The notes under the pieces were generated by a model that had not been told where the DNA came from, did no database searches, and worked only from the letters and a program-made list of their open reading frames with translations. A DNA stretch of 59,266 nucleotides from Eubacteriales bacterium. GTDB taxonomy: Bacteria; Bacillota; Clostridia; Lachnospirales; Lachnospiraceae. Below are positions 31,133-40,300 of the stretch, one piece after another; position 1 is the first letter of the stretch, and each line of letters begins with the position of its first letter. The translations under genes were made by a program, and so were the position numbers. The stretch lies in contig JAUNDP010000014.1 of the NCBI GenBank assembly GCA_030526005.1, positions 1 to 59,266 on the forward strand, in the 5' to 3' direction.

Positions 31133-31642
31133 CTATTCCTTATCTTCCTCTGGATTTGCCTCTTCCTTCTCTTCACCGGACGGCTCTGTTTCGTGGAAAG
31201 TTTCAGCTTTCTGCTCTGCGTCTTGCGCTATATTTTCACACGATTCTTCTTTCCGTGTCTCTTCTGTCTCCTCAGGATGATCCGCTTCCATCTCCCTTGG
31301 CGTTCCGCATCTGCTGCAAAACAGATCTTCTTTTCGCAGCGGAGCTCCGCAGCACTGGCACGTCGTTTTCTTTTTCTGCTCTTCCAGTTCTTTCTGCGCT
31401 TTTCGGATCGCTTCCTGAGATTTGTGAACTCTGTCGAACAGTTCTTTGTAGATACCTGTTCCTTCCCCTTTTTGTTCCTCATAATACAGACGCCCGATCC
31501 GCTCCATGTATTCTTTCACAGCATTCTTTTCTTCCCTTATTGTGCTGTTCAGCCTCATACTGTCAGACACTTCTTTTACTCTCTGCTCCGCTTCCTTTCC
31601 GGCTTCTGTCAAAAGGTTGTTTAACTTTTCAAAAAAATCCAT
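31133..31642 (-). CDS. Coiled-coil zinc-ribbon protein, paralogue B
   Basis: 169 residues. MDFFEKLNNLLTEAGKEAEQ starts a helical region, then a C4 ribbon (CQCCGAPLRKEDLFCSRCG) and an acidic tail, matching paralogue A in order and spacing (LNSTIREEKNAVKEYMERIGRLYYEEQKG here; LNSQI, EYMRQVGELYYKKQEG there). AAGGAGG precedes the ATG. It is the first gene of the zinc-ribbon run; co-transcription with the following genes is likely. Confidence 0.7.
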   Translation of the reverse strand: MDFFEKLNNLLTEAGKEAEQRVKEVSDSMRLNSTIREEKNAVKEYMERIGRLYYEEQKGEGTGIYKELFDRVHKSQEAIRKAQKELEEQKKKTTCQCCGAPLRKEDLFCSRCGTPREMEADHPEETEETRKEESCENIAQDAEQKAETFHETEPSGEEKEEANPEEDKE

Positions 31643-31873
31643 ATTTTTTCCTCCTTATTAATTGGATACTTCCTTGTTCTCTCTGATTTTTCACAAAATT
31701 TTCTATTTTCCTCAAAATCAGAAATCCCCTTCCCATTTTTTTCTTTAAATTTCCCACTCTTCTATTTCAGTATACCTCAAAACAGAATCGTATTCAATTT
31801 TTTCTCTTGTGAAATCATCAAAATTTTGTATTGTGACATAATGTGCTATAATAAAACAGTGAAAGGAGGAATC

Positions 31874-32245
31874 ATGATGTCGGACGAATCTCAAAAAACA
31901 GCTACGCCGCCCTTTTATCTTCATGCAGATAAAAAGCTGATTGAGTCAATTATGAATAAGCTTCCTACAGATGAAGAACTTTTTGACCTGTCTGAATTAT
32001 TCAAAGTTTTCGGCGATTCTACAAGAATTAAAATTTTAATGACCCTTTTGGAAAGTGAGATGTGTGTCGGCGATCTCGCCAATCTTCTCTCATTGACTCA
32101 GAGCGCCGTATCTCATCAGCTTCGTGTCTTAAAACAAAGTCATCTTGTTAAATTCCGCCGGGAAGGAAAAACGATTTTTTATTCTCTGGCTGACGATCAT
32201 GTCATTACTATTTTGAATCAAGGACTGGAACACGTTGCAGAATAA
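31874..32245 (+). CDS. ArsR/SmtB family metal-responsive repressor
   Basis: 123 residues from the ATG at 31874 (AAAGGAGG at 31862-31869; the adjacent ATG at 31877 is equally possible). It is a winged helix with GDSTRIKILMTLLESEMCVGDLANLLSLTQSAVSHQLRVLKQSHLV. The C-terminal helix reads DDHVITILNQGLEHVAE, which places Asp, His, His and Glu exactly as in the SmtB/CzrA alpha5 zinc/cobalt site (DxH-x10-HxxE). The alpha3 cysteine site is incomplete (EMCVGD). No metal transporter gene is adjacent. A TATAAT lies just upstream (31847-31852). Confidence 0.85.
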   Translation: MMSDESQKTATPPFYLHADKKLIESIMNKLPTDEELFDLSELFKVFGDSTRIKILMTLLESEMCVGDLANLLSLTQSAVSHQLRVLKQSHLVKFRREGKTIFYSLADDHVITILNQGLEHVAE

Positions 32246-32248
32246 TTG

Positions 32249-32289
32249 GAAACTGCCCTGTCATTTCATATAGACTCAGGGCAGTTTTA
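32249..32289. terminator. Terminator between the SmtB-type and HPr-like genes
   Basis: AAACTGCCCTG (32250-32260) pairs with CAGGGCAGTTT (32277-32287), 16-base loop, usable on both strands. Confidence 0.8.
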
Positions 32290-32299
32290 CATTTTTCTC

Positions 32300-32539
32300 T
32301 TATTCTTCATAAATTTTCACAAATGGCTTGACGCTGTCAATAATATCTTCGTAGTCTTCTGAATGAATCTGCATCTCAATATTGGGAGTTGAAGATAAAG
32401 CAAATGCACTGATAATAGATTTTGCATCCACAAGACAGTCTTCTGTTTTTAAATCAATCGGACAGTCAAACCGGTTGATGGCATCGACAAAATTTACAAT
32501 ATCCTGTGCTTGTTCAAACATGATACCAAGTGTTTTCAT
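32300..32539 (-). CDS. HPr-fold small protein lacking the phosphorylated His
   Basis: 79 residues with the HPr-like order: strand, helix (EQAQDIVNFVDAINRFD), CPIDLKTEDCLVDAKSIISAFALSSTPNIEMQIHSE, final helix. The segment VDAKSIISAFAL matches the HPr Ser46 region. The site corresponding to HPr His15 is not His: the N-terminal strand runs directly into the helix. Such HPr-like proteins of clostridia are regulatory or of unknown role. AAGGAAGG precedes the ATG. It is a single gene. Confidence 0.65.
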   Translation of the reverse strand: MKTLGIMFEQAQDIVNFVDAINRFDCPIDLKTEDCLVDAKSIISAFALSSTPNIEMQIHSEDYEDIIDSVKPFVKIYEE

Positions 32540-32729
32540 ATAACCCTTCCTTTCCTGTTCTGTTTTTCATAATGGATTCTGATCCATATTCTCCCCTCTA
32601 TCTTATTAATTTTTCGCAAAAAAATCTATGGAAATTTGTTAATTTTTTCATTATTTTTCTTTGCGATTGCCTTTTTTCTTTGGGCAAGCTATGGTAGTAT
32701 TATAGTACACTAATAAAGGAGGATTTTTC

Positions 32730-34043
32730 ATGGAGAAAAAAATTATTCAAGTTGAGGACAAAGTCCCGTTTCGTCTCCTGGCGCCGCTCAGTATTCAGCA
32801 TATGTTTGCGATGTTCGGCGCCTCTGTTCTTGTTCCATTTATTTTCGGAATCAACCCGGCAATCGTTCTTTTTACGAATGGTGTGGGAACGCTGTTGTTC
32901 ATTCTGATCACAAAAGGAAAAGCCCCTGCTTATCTGGGGTCTAGTTTTGCATTTCTTGCACCGGCAGGAATCGTCATCACAAAATGGGGATACTCTTATG
33001 CGCTAGGCGGTTTTGTTGTTGTAGGTCTGTGTGGATGTATTCTGGCTTGTATCATCTATAAGTTCGGCACAAAATGGATCGATATCGTGCTGCCGCCTGC
33101 AGCAATGGGACCTGTTGTCGCTCTGATCGGACTGGAGCTGGCTGGAAGCGCCGCATCCACAGCCGGAATCTTAAAGACAACTTCCTATACGCTCGATGAG
33201 GCAACTGGACTGTACAGCCAGACAGTAACGCCTGTGGCAATGAATTCTTTTCTTGTCTTTTTGATTACCCTTTGCGTCGCAGTTTTTGGAAATGTGCTTT
33301 TTAAAAAATTTCTGTCTGTCATACCGGTTCTGATCGCTATCATCGCCGGATATGTGTCGGCAGTATTTCTCGGTGTCATCAGTATGGATACGATTCGTGA
33401 GGCTCTTTCCGCACCGCTGTTTTCCATTCCTGAATTTCAGCTCCCTCACTTTCAGCTTGACGCCATTTTGATTATTCTGCCTGTCATTCTTGTGATTGCC
33501 TCAGAGCATATCGGGCATCAGGTTGTCACCAGTAAGATTGTGGGCCGTGATCTTCTCAAAGATCCAGGACTGCATCGCTCTCTGTTCGCAGATAACTTTT
33601 CCACGATGCTCTCCGGACTGGTTGGTTCTGTCCCAACTACAACATATGGCGAAAATATCGGCGTCATGGCAATGACAAAAGTTTATTCTGTCCGTGTCAT
33701 TGCAGGTGCAGCCGTACTTTCTATCTTATGCTCTTTTATCGGTCCTATGTCTGCTTTAATCAATACGATTCCAGGACCTGTTATCGGCGGAATTTCTTTC
33801 CTGCTGTATGGTATGATTGGAACGTCCGGTATCCGCATTATGGTCGATGCAAAAGTAGACTACAGCAAGAGCCGAAATCTGACGCTGACCTCCGTTGTGT
33901 TTGTCACCGGTCTTTCCGGAGCTGCCATCACTCTGGGCGACGTGGAGCTGAAAGGAATGGTGCTCGCCTGCATCGTAGGAATGATTCTTTCCCTTCTGTT
34001 TTATATTTTTGATAAATTGAAACTGACGAATGACCGTGATTAG
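32730..34043 (+). CDS. uraA: Uracil/xanthine-type permease (NCS2 family)
   Basis: 437 residues and about 12-14 membrane spans. QHMFAMFGASVLVPFIFGINPA, LGSSFAFLAP, VVLPVILVIASEHIGHQ (the substrate-contacting Glu in ASEHIG) and GLVGSVPTTTYGENIGVMAMTKVYS are typical of UraA/PyrP uracil:proton symporters. AAAGGAGG precedes the ATG. No PyrR attenuator was recognised in the leader. It is a single-gene unit. Confidence 0.93.
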   Translation: MEKKIIQVEDKVPFRLLAPLSIQHMFAMFGASVLVPFIFGINPAIVLFTNGVGTLLFILITKGKAPAYLGSSFAFLAPAGIVITKWGYSYALGGFVVVGLCGCILACIIYKFGTKWIDIVLPPAAMGPVVALIGLELAGSAASTAGILKTTSYTLDEATGLYSQTVTPVAMNSFLVFLITLCVAVFGNVLFKKFLSVIPVLIAIIAGYVSAVFLGVISMDTIREALSAPLFSIPEFQLPHFQLDAILIILPVILVIASEHIGHQVVTSKIVGRDLLKDPGLHRSLFADNFSTMLSGLVGSVPTTTYGENIGVMAMTKVYSVRVIAGAAVLSILCSFIGPMSALINTIPGPVIGGISFLLYGMIGTSGIRIMVDAKVDYSKSRNLTLTSVVFVTGLSGAAITLGDVELKGMVLACIVGMILSLLFYIFDKLKLTNDRD

Positions 34044-34063
34044 CGTCTTTCTTCAATAGTTTC

Positions 34064-34127
34064 AAAAAGGAGCATTGCCTCGCAGTCAAAGATCAAACGA
34101 TCTGACTGCCGTGCAGCGCTCCTTTTT
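34064..34127. terminator. Bidirectional terminator between uraA and the first B12 importer
   Basis: AAAAAGGAGC (34064-34073) pairs with GCTCCTTTTT (34117-34126), with an inner GCAGTC/GACTGC stem. T-runs are available on both strands. Confidence 0.85.
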
Positions 34128-34144
34128 TATCCGCTCTTTTCTAT

Positions 34145-34894
34145 TTACAGATAATCAATATATAGTTTTCCCTCGCGTTCAAATAATTCTGCTTCCACAC
34201 CATACAGCCTTTTTATCATCTCTTTTTGGATCACTTCCATCGGCTTTCCAGAACTGTAAACATGCCCTTCACACAGCGCATATACCCTGTCACAGAATTT
34301 TGCGGCAAAAGACAAGTCGTGCAGCGCTGTCAGCACTGTCTTTTTCGAATTTTTCAAAAGCTGGAGCGTTTTCATCTGACTCCCGATGTCGAGATGGTTC
34401 GTCGGCTCGTCCAAAATAATCATCTCTGTCTGCTGCGCCAGCGCTCTTGCAATTAAAACTCTCTGTTTTTCTCCTCCTGACAGACTTAAAAAACTGCGGT
34501 CGTGAAATGTTTCCATTCCAACCATTTCCAAGGATTCTTTTACAATCATCCGATCCTGATCGTTTGCACTTTCCATCAGTTTCTTTCTAGGATACCGCCC
34601 CATCTGGACAACTTCTGCCACTGTAAAATCAAAATTGGCATTATTTTCCTGCGATACCACAGCAATTTTCTGCGCCATCTGCCGATTGCTCATATGGAGC
34701 ATCGATTCTCCGTCCAGAAGAATCTCTCCAGAGTCTGGTATCAGCATTTTATAGATATTTTTCAGCAGCGTTGATTTTCCGCTCCCGTTTGGACCGATCA
34801 CTCCGACAAACTCTCCGTCATTTACGTCAAGAGAAATATTCTGTATTAATGTCTTATGGCGTACCTTGTATGTCAGGTTTTTTACATTCAGCAT
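34145..34894 (-). CDS. Cobalamin-type ABC importer ATPase, system 1
   Basis: 249 residues. Walker A GPNGSGKST, Q-loop VVSQENN, signature LSGGEKQRV, Walker B MIILDEPTNHLD and switch TALHDL. It is of the FecE/BtuD type. It follows the permease by 11 bases and is the last gene of a riboswitch-controlled operon, which is why corrinoid is preferred over iron-siderophore as substrate. TAGGAGG precedes the ATG. Confidence 0.9.
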   Translation of the reverse strand: MLNVKNLTYKVRHKTLIQNISLDVNDGEFVGVIGPNGSGKSTLLKNIYKMLIPDSGEILLDGESMLHMSNRQMAQKIAVVSQENNANFDFTVAEVVQMGRYPRKKLMESANDQDRMIVKESLEMVGMETFHDRSFLSLSGGEKQRVLIARALAQQTEMIILDEPTNHLDIGSQMKTLQLLKNSKKTVLTALHDLSFAAKFCDRVYALCEGHVYSSGKPMEVIQKEMIKRLYGVEAELFEREGKLYIDYL

Positions 34895-34905
34895 CTTTTT
34901 TCCTC

Positions 34906-35967
34906 CTAAGATTTGTTGCCGAAAGAGTATCGCCGCACTTTAATCATCCATAAGAAGAACGGTGCTCCTATAATTGAGGTGATAATCCCGATTGGTATTT
35001 CACCGGGCGCGTCAAACATGCGCGCGCCCACATCGACCCATATCAGGTAAATTCCTCCTGTCAGCACAGAAAGCGGTATCACTCTCTTATGATCGGCTCC
35101 GACAACAGCTCTGACAATGTGAGGAATTACCAGACCTACAAATCCTATGGAACCTGCCACTGCAACAGACACTCCTGTCATCAGCGCAGCTACAAATACA
35201 TTCAGTTTGCGTACAAAATTTACATTGATTCCCAATGTGACTGCACTGCTCTCCCCCATCATCAGCGCATTCATGGAATTTGCTGCTGCATACAGAACAA
35301 TAATTCCAGGGATAAAAATCAGCGCAAGCGGTATCAAATCCTTCCATTCTGCCCCTGCCACACTTCCAAGCATCCAGAATGTCACTTCTCGAACCTTAGA
35401 GTCATCCGGCGTCTTGTATACAATAAAATTTGAGAAAGCAGTAAACATCGCAGAGACAGCTGTTCCAACAAGCACCAGTTTAATCGGCGCAATATCCCGC
35501 CCTGTCTTTGCCAAATAATATACAATTAAAATGGATACCATCGCGCCGCCAAATGCTCCCAGAGACGTTGCATACTCTCCTAAAAATGATAATGCCCCCG
35601 TTGCCATCGCCAGCACAGCTCCGCACGATGCCCCGGAAGAAATCCCAAGCACATACGGGCTTGCCAGTGGATTTTTTGTAAAAGCCTGCATTGCCACTCC
35701 TGAAACACTAAGGCTGATGCCCACCAGAACACCGAGCAGTACTCTTGGCGTCCTCAAAAACCAGACAATATTTTGTGTGCTGTTTGAGATATCTGAGATG
35801 TCACCGATTCCAAACATTTTATAAAACATCACTCTCCATACAGTCTCAAACGGAATACTGACTGGTCCGATTCCAATACACAGCACAACAGACAGGAGCA
35901 GTACGATAAAAAGAACGCCGCATGAAAATACCATATGGTTTTTTACAAAATCACAAAATTTCTTCAT
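34906..35967 (-). CDS. Cobalamin-type ABC importer permease, system 1
   Basis: 353 residues of the FecCD/BtuC family with about ten membrane helices. Markers: LRTPRVLLGVLVGISLSVSGVAMQAFTKNPLASPYVLGISSGAS, GSIGFVGLVIPHIVRAVVGADHK and the C-terminal GEIPIGIITSIIGAPFFLWMI. It forms the transport channel with the ATPase and binding protein on either side. The ribosome site is weak, so translation may be coupled to the upstream gene, 14 bases away. Confidence 0.92.
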   Translation of the reverse strand: MKKFCDFVKNHMVFSCGVLFIVLLLSVVLCIGIGPVSIPFETVWRVMFYKMFGIGDISDISNSTQNIVWFLRTPRVLLGVLVGISLSVSGVAMQAFTKNPLASPYVLGISSGASCGAVLAMATGALSFLGEYATSLGAFGGAMVSILIVYYLAKTGRDIAPIKLVLVGTAVSAMFTAFSNFIVYKTPDDSKVREVTFWMLGSVAGAEWKDLIPLALIFIPGIIVLYAAANSMNALMMGESSAVTLGINVNFVRKLNVFVAALMTGVSVAVAGSIGFVGLVIPHIVRAVVGADHKRVIPLSVLTGGIYLIWVDVGARMFDAPGEIPIGIITSIIGAPFFLWMIKVRRYSFGNKS

Positions 35968-35981
35968 TTTTATTCAAGTTT

Positions 35982-36962
35982 CTATTCAAATAACTCTGGA
36001 TAGAATCCTTCTGCAAATTTCTCAACGGTGTCAGCCACGCGTGTACTTGCGAACACTTCCGGAAGCGTGATAACGATAAAACGATCTTCCTTGATCGCTG
36101 TCACATCTGCCAGCGCCTCATTGTTTTTCAGGAATTCTACTTTTTCGTCGGCTGTTGTATCGCCGTAATCATTAATAATAATAATTTCCGGATCTCTTGC
36201 AACGACTTCTTCCCAACTTACCGTGTTCCATGTCTTCTCCAGATCTTCAAAGATATTGACGCCTCCTGCATGGCGGATTAATTTTGATGTAAAATTGTTT
36301 CCAGGTGTATATGCTCCTCCGTCCATCTCCATATCAAAGTTAAAGACACGAATCGGATCGTCATAGTGAATCTTTACTTTCTCTTCTACCGCTGCCACTT
36401 TCTCTTTCATTCCGCTTACAATCTCTTCTGCTCGATCCTGCACCTGAAAAATTTCGCCCAGGTTGTAGAAGTCCTGATATACATCTTCCAGGTCGCAGCC
36501 CAGTTTATATCCTTCTATTGAAGAAAGGGACATGATCCCATATTCCTGCAGTTCTGTATGTGTAGCAATATTGCTGTCTGAATCACCAAAAGCAGAACTT
36601 CTTCCATAGATAAAATCCGGGTTCAGATCCAGAACAACTTCCAGACTTGGATATTTCTCGGCAATCACAGGCTTTGACTCATATTCTGCTCTGTATTCCT
36701 CGGAAACCTGGGCATTATTGTAACACGTTGCAATAATCTTATCGCCAAGTCCAAGAGCCATCAGCTGTTCTCCCGTATTCGGGTTCGTACTCAGTACTCT
36801 CTCTGGTACATGATCAAATGTTACTTCTTCCTCATTTTTTGTGACGAGTGTAAATGGAAATGCAGAATCTCCCTGGGACTCCTCCTGTGCAGATACATTA
36901 GCAGCCAAAATCATACTTCCTGCTGCAATCAGTGCCAGACATGTTTTGATGTGTTTTTTCAT
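35982..36962 (-). CDS. Cobalamin-type ABC importer binding protein, system 1, no lipobox
   Basis: 326 residues from the ATG at 36962 (GAAAGGAG about nine bases ahead; a GTG one codon earlier is possible). It is a type III periplasmic-binding fold (FecB/BtuF): PERVLSTNPNTGEQLMALGLGDKIIATC, LNPDFIYGRSSAF, WEEVVARDPEIIIINDYG. The signal peptide ends NVSA-QEES with no Cys, so no lipid anchor is predicted. It is the first gene of the operon and is preceded by a cobalamin riboswitch. Confidence 0.88.
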   Translation of the reverse strand: MKKHIKTCLALIAAGSMILAANVSAQEESQGDSAFPFTLVTKNEEEVTFDHVPERVLSTNPNTGEQLMALGLGDKIIATCYNNAQVSEEYRAEYESKPVIAEKYPSLEVVLDLNPDFIYGRSSAFGDSDSNIATHTELQEYGIMSLSSIEGYKLGCDLEDVYQDFYNLGEIFQVQDRAEEIVSGMKEKVAAVEEKVKIHYDDPIRVFNFDMEMDGGAYTPGNNFTSKLIRHAGGVNIFEDLEKTWNTVSWEEVVARDPEIIIINDYGDTTADEKVEFLKNNEALADVTAIKEDRFIVITLPEVFASTRVADTVEKFAEGFYPELFE

Positions 36963-37049
36963 CACTTTTCTCTCCTTTCAACTTACCTTTCTGCCCTTTT
37001 CCCGCTTTTTTATGCGAATATTTTTATTCATAATCTATATATTCATTCC

Positions 37050-37099
37050 AAAAAAAAGAACAGGAAACAGCGAATTTAAAGTTTTGCCATTTCCTGTTG
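37050..37099 (-). terminator. Riboswitch expression-platform terminator, system 1
   Basis: On the minus strand ACAGGAAA (37090-37097) pairs with TTTCCTGT (37060-37067), followed by CTTTTTTTT. It lies between the aptamer and the first gene, as expected for B12-triggered termination. Confidence 0.8.
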
Positions 37100-37164
37100 T
37101 ATACGGAAAAAGCCTCCCATAGTCTTATCTACAGCAAGCCTTCAAATGTATTGACGTGACCCGC

Positions 37165-37320
37165 ATCAATCGCATTTTCCATTTCACAATCCGGTCTTCT
37201 GGCTCATGGATCATCACACTTTTCCCCTTCCCAGCTTTCGCCAGTGGTTTTTGAAAAATATTCCCCATTTACAGCGGCGGCACCGCACAGGATTTGCACC
37301 TGTTTCCCATTTTATCGCAA
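37165..37320 (-). promoter_or_regulatory. Cobalamin riboswitch, system 1
   Basis: Minus-strand GGGAAACAGGTGCAAATCC, then CGCCGCTGTAAATGGGG, CTGGCGAAAGCTGGGAAGG and the B12-box-like AGCCAGAAGACCGG (about 37191-37205). These are the ordered conserved blocks of the cobalamin aptamer, with the box slightly divergent from AGCCAGGAGACC. It is followed by the terminator at 37050-37099 and the importer genes. Confidence 0.9.
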
Positions 37321-37338
37321 AATTTAAATTCTATATTT

Positions 37339-37367
37339 ATTTTATCTGATTCCATTTTATTTGTCAA
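37339..37367 (-). promoter_or_regulatory. Promoter of B12 importer operon 1
   Basis: Minus-strand TTGACA (37362-37367), 17-base spacer, TAAAAT (37339-37344). It abuts the stop codon of the PAS/GGDEF/EAL gene with no terminator between. Confidence 0.8.
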
Positions 37368-40300
37368 TCAAAGGACCGGACATTTGATATAATGAGCCTC
37401 AAAATCACGTTCCGGAAGCGGTTTATTTAAATAATACCCCTGAATCGTATTACAGTTCATAGTTCTGAGTATATCCAGCTGTTCTTCTGTCTCCACTCCT
37501 TCTGCGACACAGATGATATCCAGTTTTTTACATAGATCAATAATATTTTCCACAACCATTCTGGCTTTGCTGTCATGATAAATGTCACTCACAATGCGCC
37601 GGTCTAATTTTAATGAAGTCAGATTTAAAGAATACAAGACATAGATATTGCTGTACTCTGATCCAAAATCATCTAGCGCAATTTTATATCCTTCAGTAAT
37701 AAACTGATTTACAATATCCTGGAGACTGGCATTGTCAATAGAACTGATTGTCTCTGTCACTTCGATTTCAATCAATTCTTTTGGGATATCGAAACATTCT
37801 GTGATACGGTTTGTCTCTGCCAAAATCCCCGGTTCCAAAATAGTTGTCCTCGAAAAATTCAGTGAAATCGGGAATGGTTTCCATCCTGCGTCCATCCACT
37901 TTCGGATCATTCGACACACATCTTCCAGCACAAACAGATCTACATATCGAATCAGTCCAGCTCTTTCAATTTCAGGCAAAAAGCGCCCCGGAGATATAAT
38001 TCCTTTTTCTTTATGAGCATATCGAACCAGCGCTTCCGCGCCACAGATCTCCTTTTCTTTTGCTGTCGCCTTCGGCTGCAAAAACGTACAGAATCTTCCA
38101 TTTCCAATCGAATTTTTCAGTCCTCTTGTCATCTCCAGCATCGTTTTATCCTTGCTGCTGTAATCCTGATTTCTCTTCTTGTTCACAGCGACCATCAATT
38201 TTTCCTCTATTTGCCGCTGCAGCCGTTCTACGGATATCGCGTGTTGTTCCCACACTTTCTGGATCACAATCCATTTTGGATATAACTGTTTGATTTCTTT
38301 CTCCAGCCGTTCACAGCGATGCAGAAAATTTTCATATGTCATATCAGGACATATACCTAAAAAGGATGCCCCGCTGATCCGATAGCAGGAGTCCTTTCCA
38401 AAAATTTTCGCCATCTGTTCCGACGCAAAAATTACAAGCTCATCTCCGCGCCGGACTCCATACTTTTGATTGTATCTTTTCAAATCTACAATGTGAACGC
38501 CGACCATGCCAAGAGCGGAGCACACCTCTACATCCAGGTTCTCTTTCTTCTGTCTGAAACGATTATAATTGAAAAGTCCTGTCTTCTGATCACGGCAGAC
38601 GGCATTTTCATAATTTTTCTTCAGTTCAAAAACGCTCTGTATATGATGGATAGCTGCTGCAACTGCTTCCAGTGTTTTCATCGTATTTTTATTGCAGCAT
38701 ACATCTTCCAGCATAAGACATCCCGTCCGTCTTTCCTGTTTCATAATCTTTGTCAGTAGGACAGCGCCTGGAACGCTTCCCTTCCCATAATAATTTTGAA
38801 GCTGCGGATATCCCGGACTTTCCTCTGTATCAATCAGAATACTGTTTTCCGGCATCGCCAGTTCCAAAACTTTTTCCAGCCATCCATTTTCTCGCTTTTT
38901 CTCCAGGCCATCGTCTGCTGAAAGGCTGTCCATTCTCCAGACCATCGTCTCTTTCAGTTCTTTTTCTTCTTCCTTTGTAAGAAAGAGGACGCAACGAGCA
39001 TGATAAAACTTCCCAACGTAAGCCATACACGATCGAAGCACAGACTGTAAATCTTCTCCTTTTTCGATGTTGCTGTAGCACTCTTCCATAAAGATATAAA
39101 GATTTTCATCTTCACTCCCACGGTTTCCATCAAATGATCGCTCTCGCAGACGGATTTCTCTCACAATCTCCCCCTCTTTCAGGGCAAGTCTCTCCTGCAC
39201 ATACATCAATTTATTGAATCTTGGAATGAAACATTCCCATGCGCACGCTTTTTCAAAATGGACTCTCGCATTGCAGAATGGGCACGGCTTCTTTCGATTA
39301 TAAAGCAGCTCATAACACTTCAGGTTCGTCTTCATCGTCCCTTTCATCCCCAAAGCAATCTGGCCTGTCACGTTCATGTAGATAATATTGTAGTCTTTCA
39401 TCTCCACCATAAATTCAATTTCCATGCCAGAGTCCAGATTTTCAATTTCTCTGTAAAAAAGCATCATATTTTTTCCATTTCTCTTTGCAGTGTCAAGAGA
39501 ATGAAGTGCGCACTGATACATCTGATCATATGTCATATCATCTGAAAAACGGTAGACCATCCCGGCAGATACTGTCAGGTGAATTTCATACTGCTTTATT
39601 GTATACCGACGGCACAGCGCTGATCGGATTTCCATCGCCAGACGATAAATCTCCTGATCCGATTTCATATTATAGAAGAAGACAGAAAAGACGTCTCCAT
39701 TGTGGCGCGCCGATATGCACGATGCCGGTATTCTGCTTCTGATCTCCTGACTCATCTGCCTTAGAATCGTATTTCCTGCCAGATAGCCTCCCGTGCGGTT
39801 TACTTTATTAAAGTTATCTACATCCAGCAGCATAAGAGCGCTGACTCCCTTATTTTCTTTTTCATTTTTTAAAATATTCTGAACCAAAAGTTTCGCTGTC
39901 GCATGACTGTAGAATCCGCTCACCTCATCGATCTCCACTTTTTTCTGGAGAGCCAGTTCTCTTTTTTTCTGAAGATCTATGTTACGGGCATATCCAAACA
40001 GAATCGGTTCTTCCCCGTTCGGTGATCTCATAATTCTCATATTCAGCATCACCCACAGGATCATTCCGTCTTTTTGTTTCTGACGAAATTCAAAGTCTGG
40101 AATCGGATACATCGTCTGTGCATATTCATAGATTTTATCCAATGTATACGCCTGAAACCGTTTACAGTCGTCTTCATTCGCAATCGTCTCTTTTATTTTT
40201 TTGAAAATCTCAGGATAGCCCAGATCATGAAGTCCTTCCTTCATTTTCTGTTGGCTGCACTCCCATACTTCTTCCAGATAATTTCTTCTGATATTGATCC

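Noticed and set aside
32540-32729. PyrR-type attenuator ahead of uraA
   Set aside because: No anti-antiterminator sequence or terminator hairpin was found in the leader.
34145-36962. System 1 importer as a siderophore or haem transporter
   Set aside because: The protein families alone would allow it, but the cobalamin aptamer and terminator directly upstream favour corrinoid uptake.
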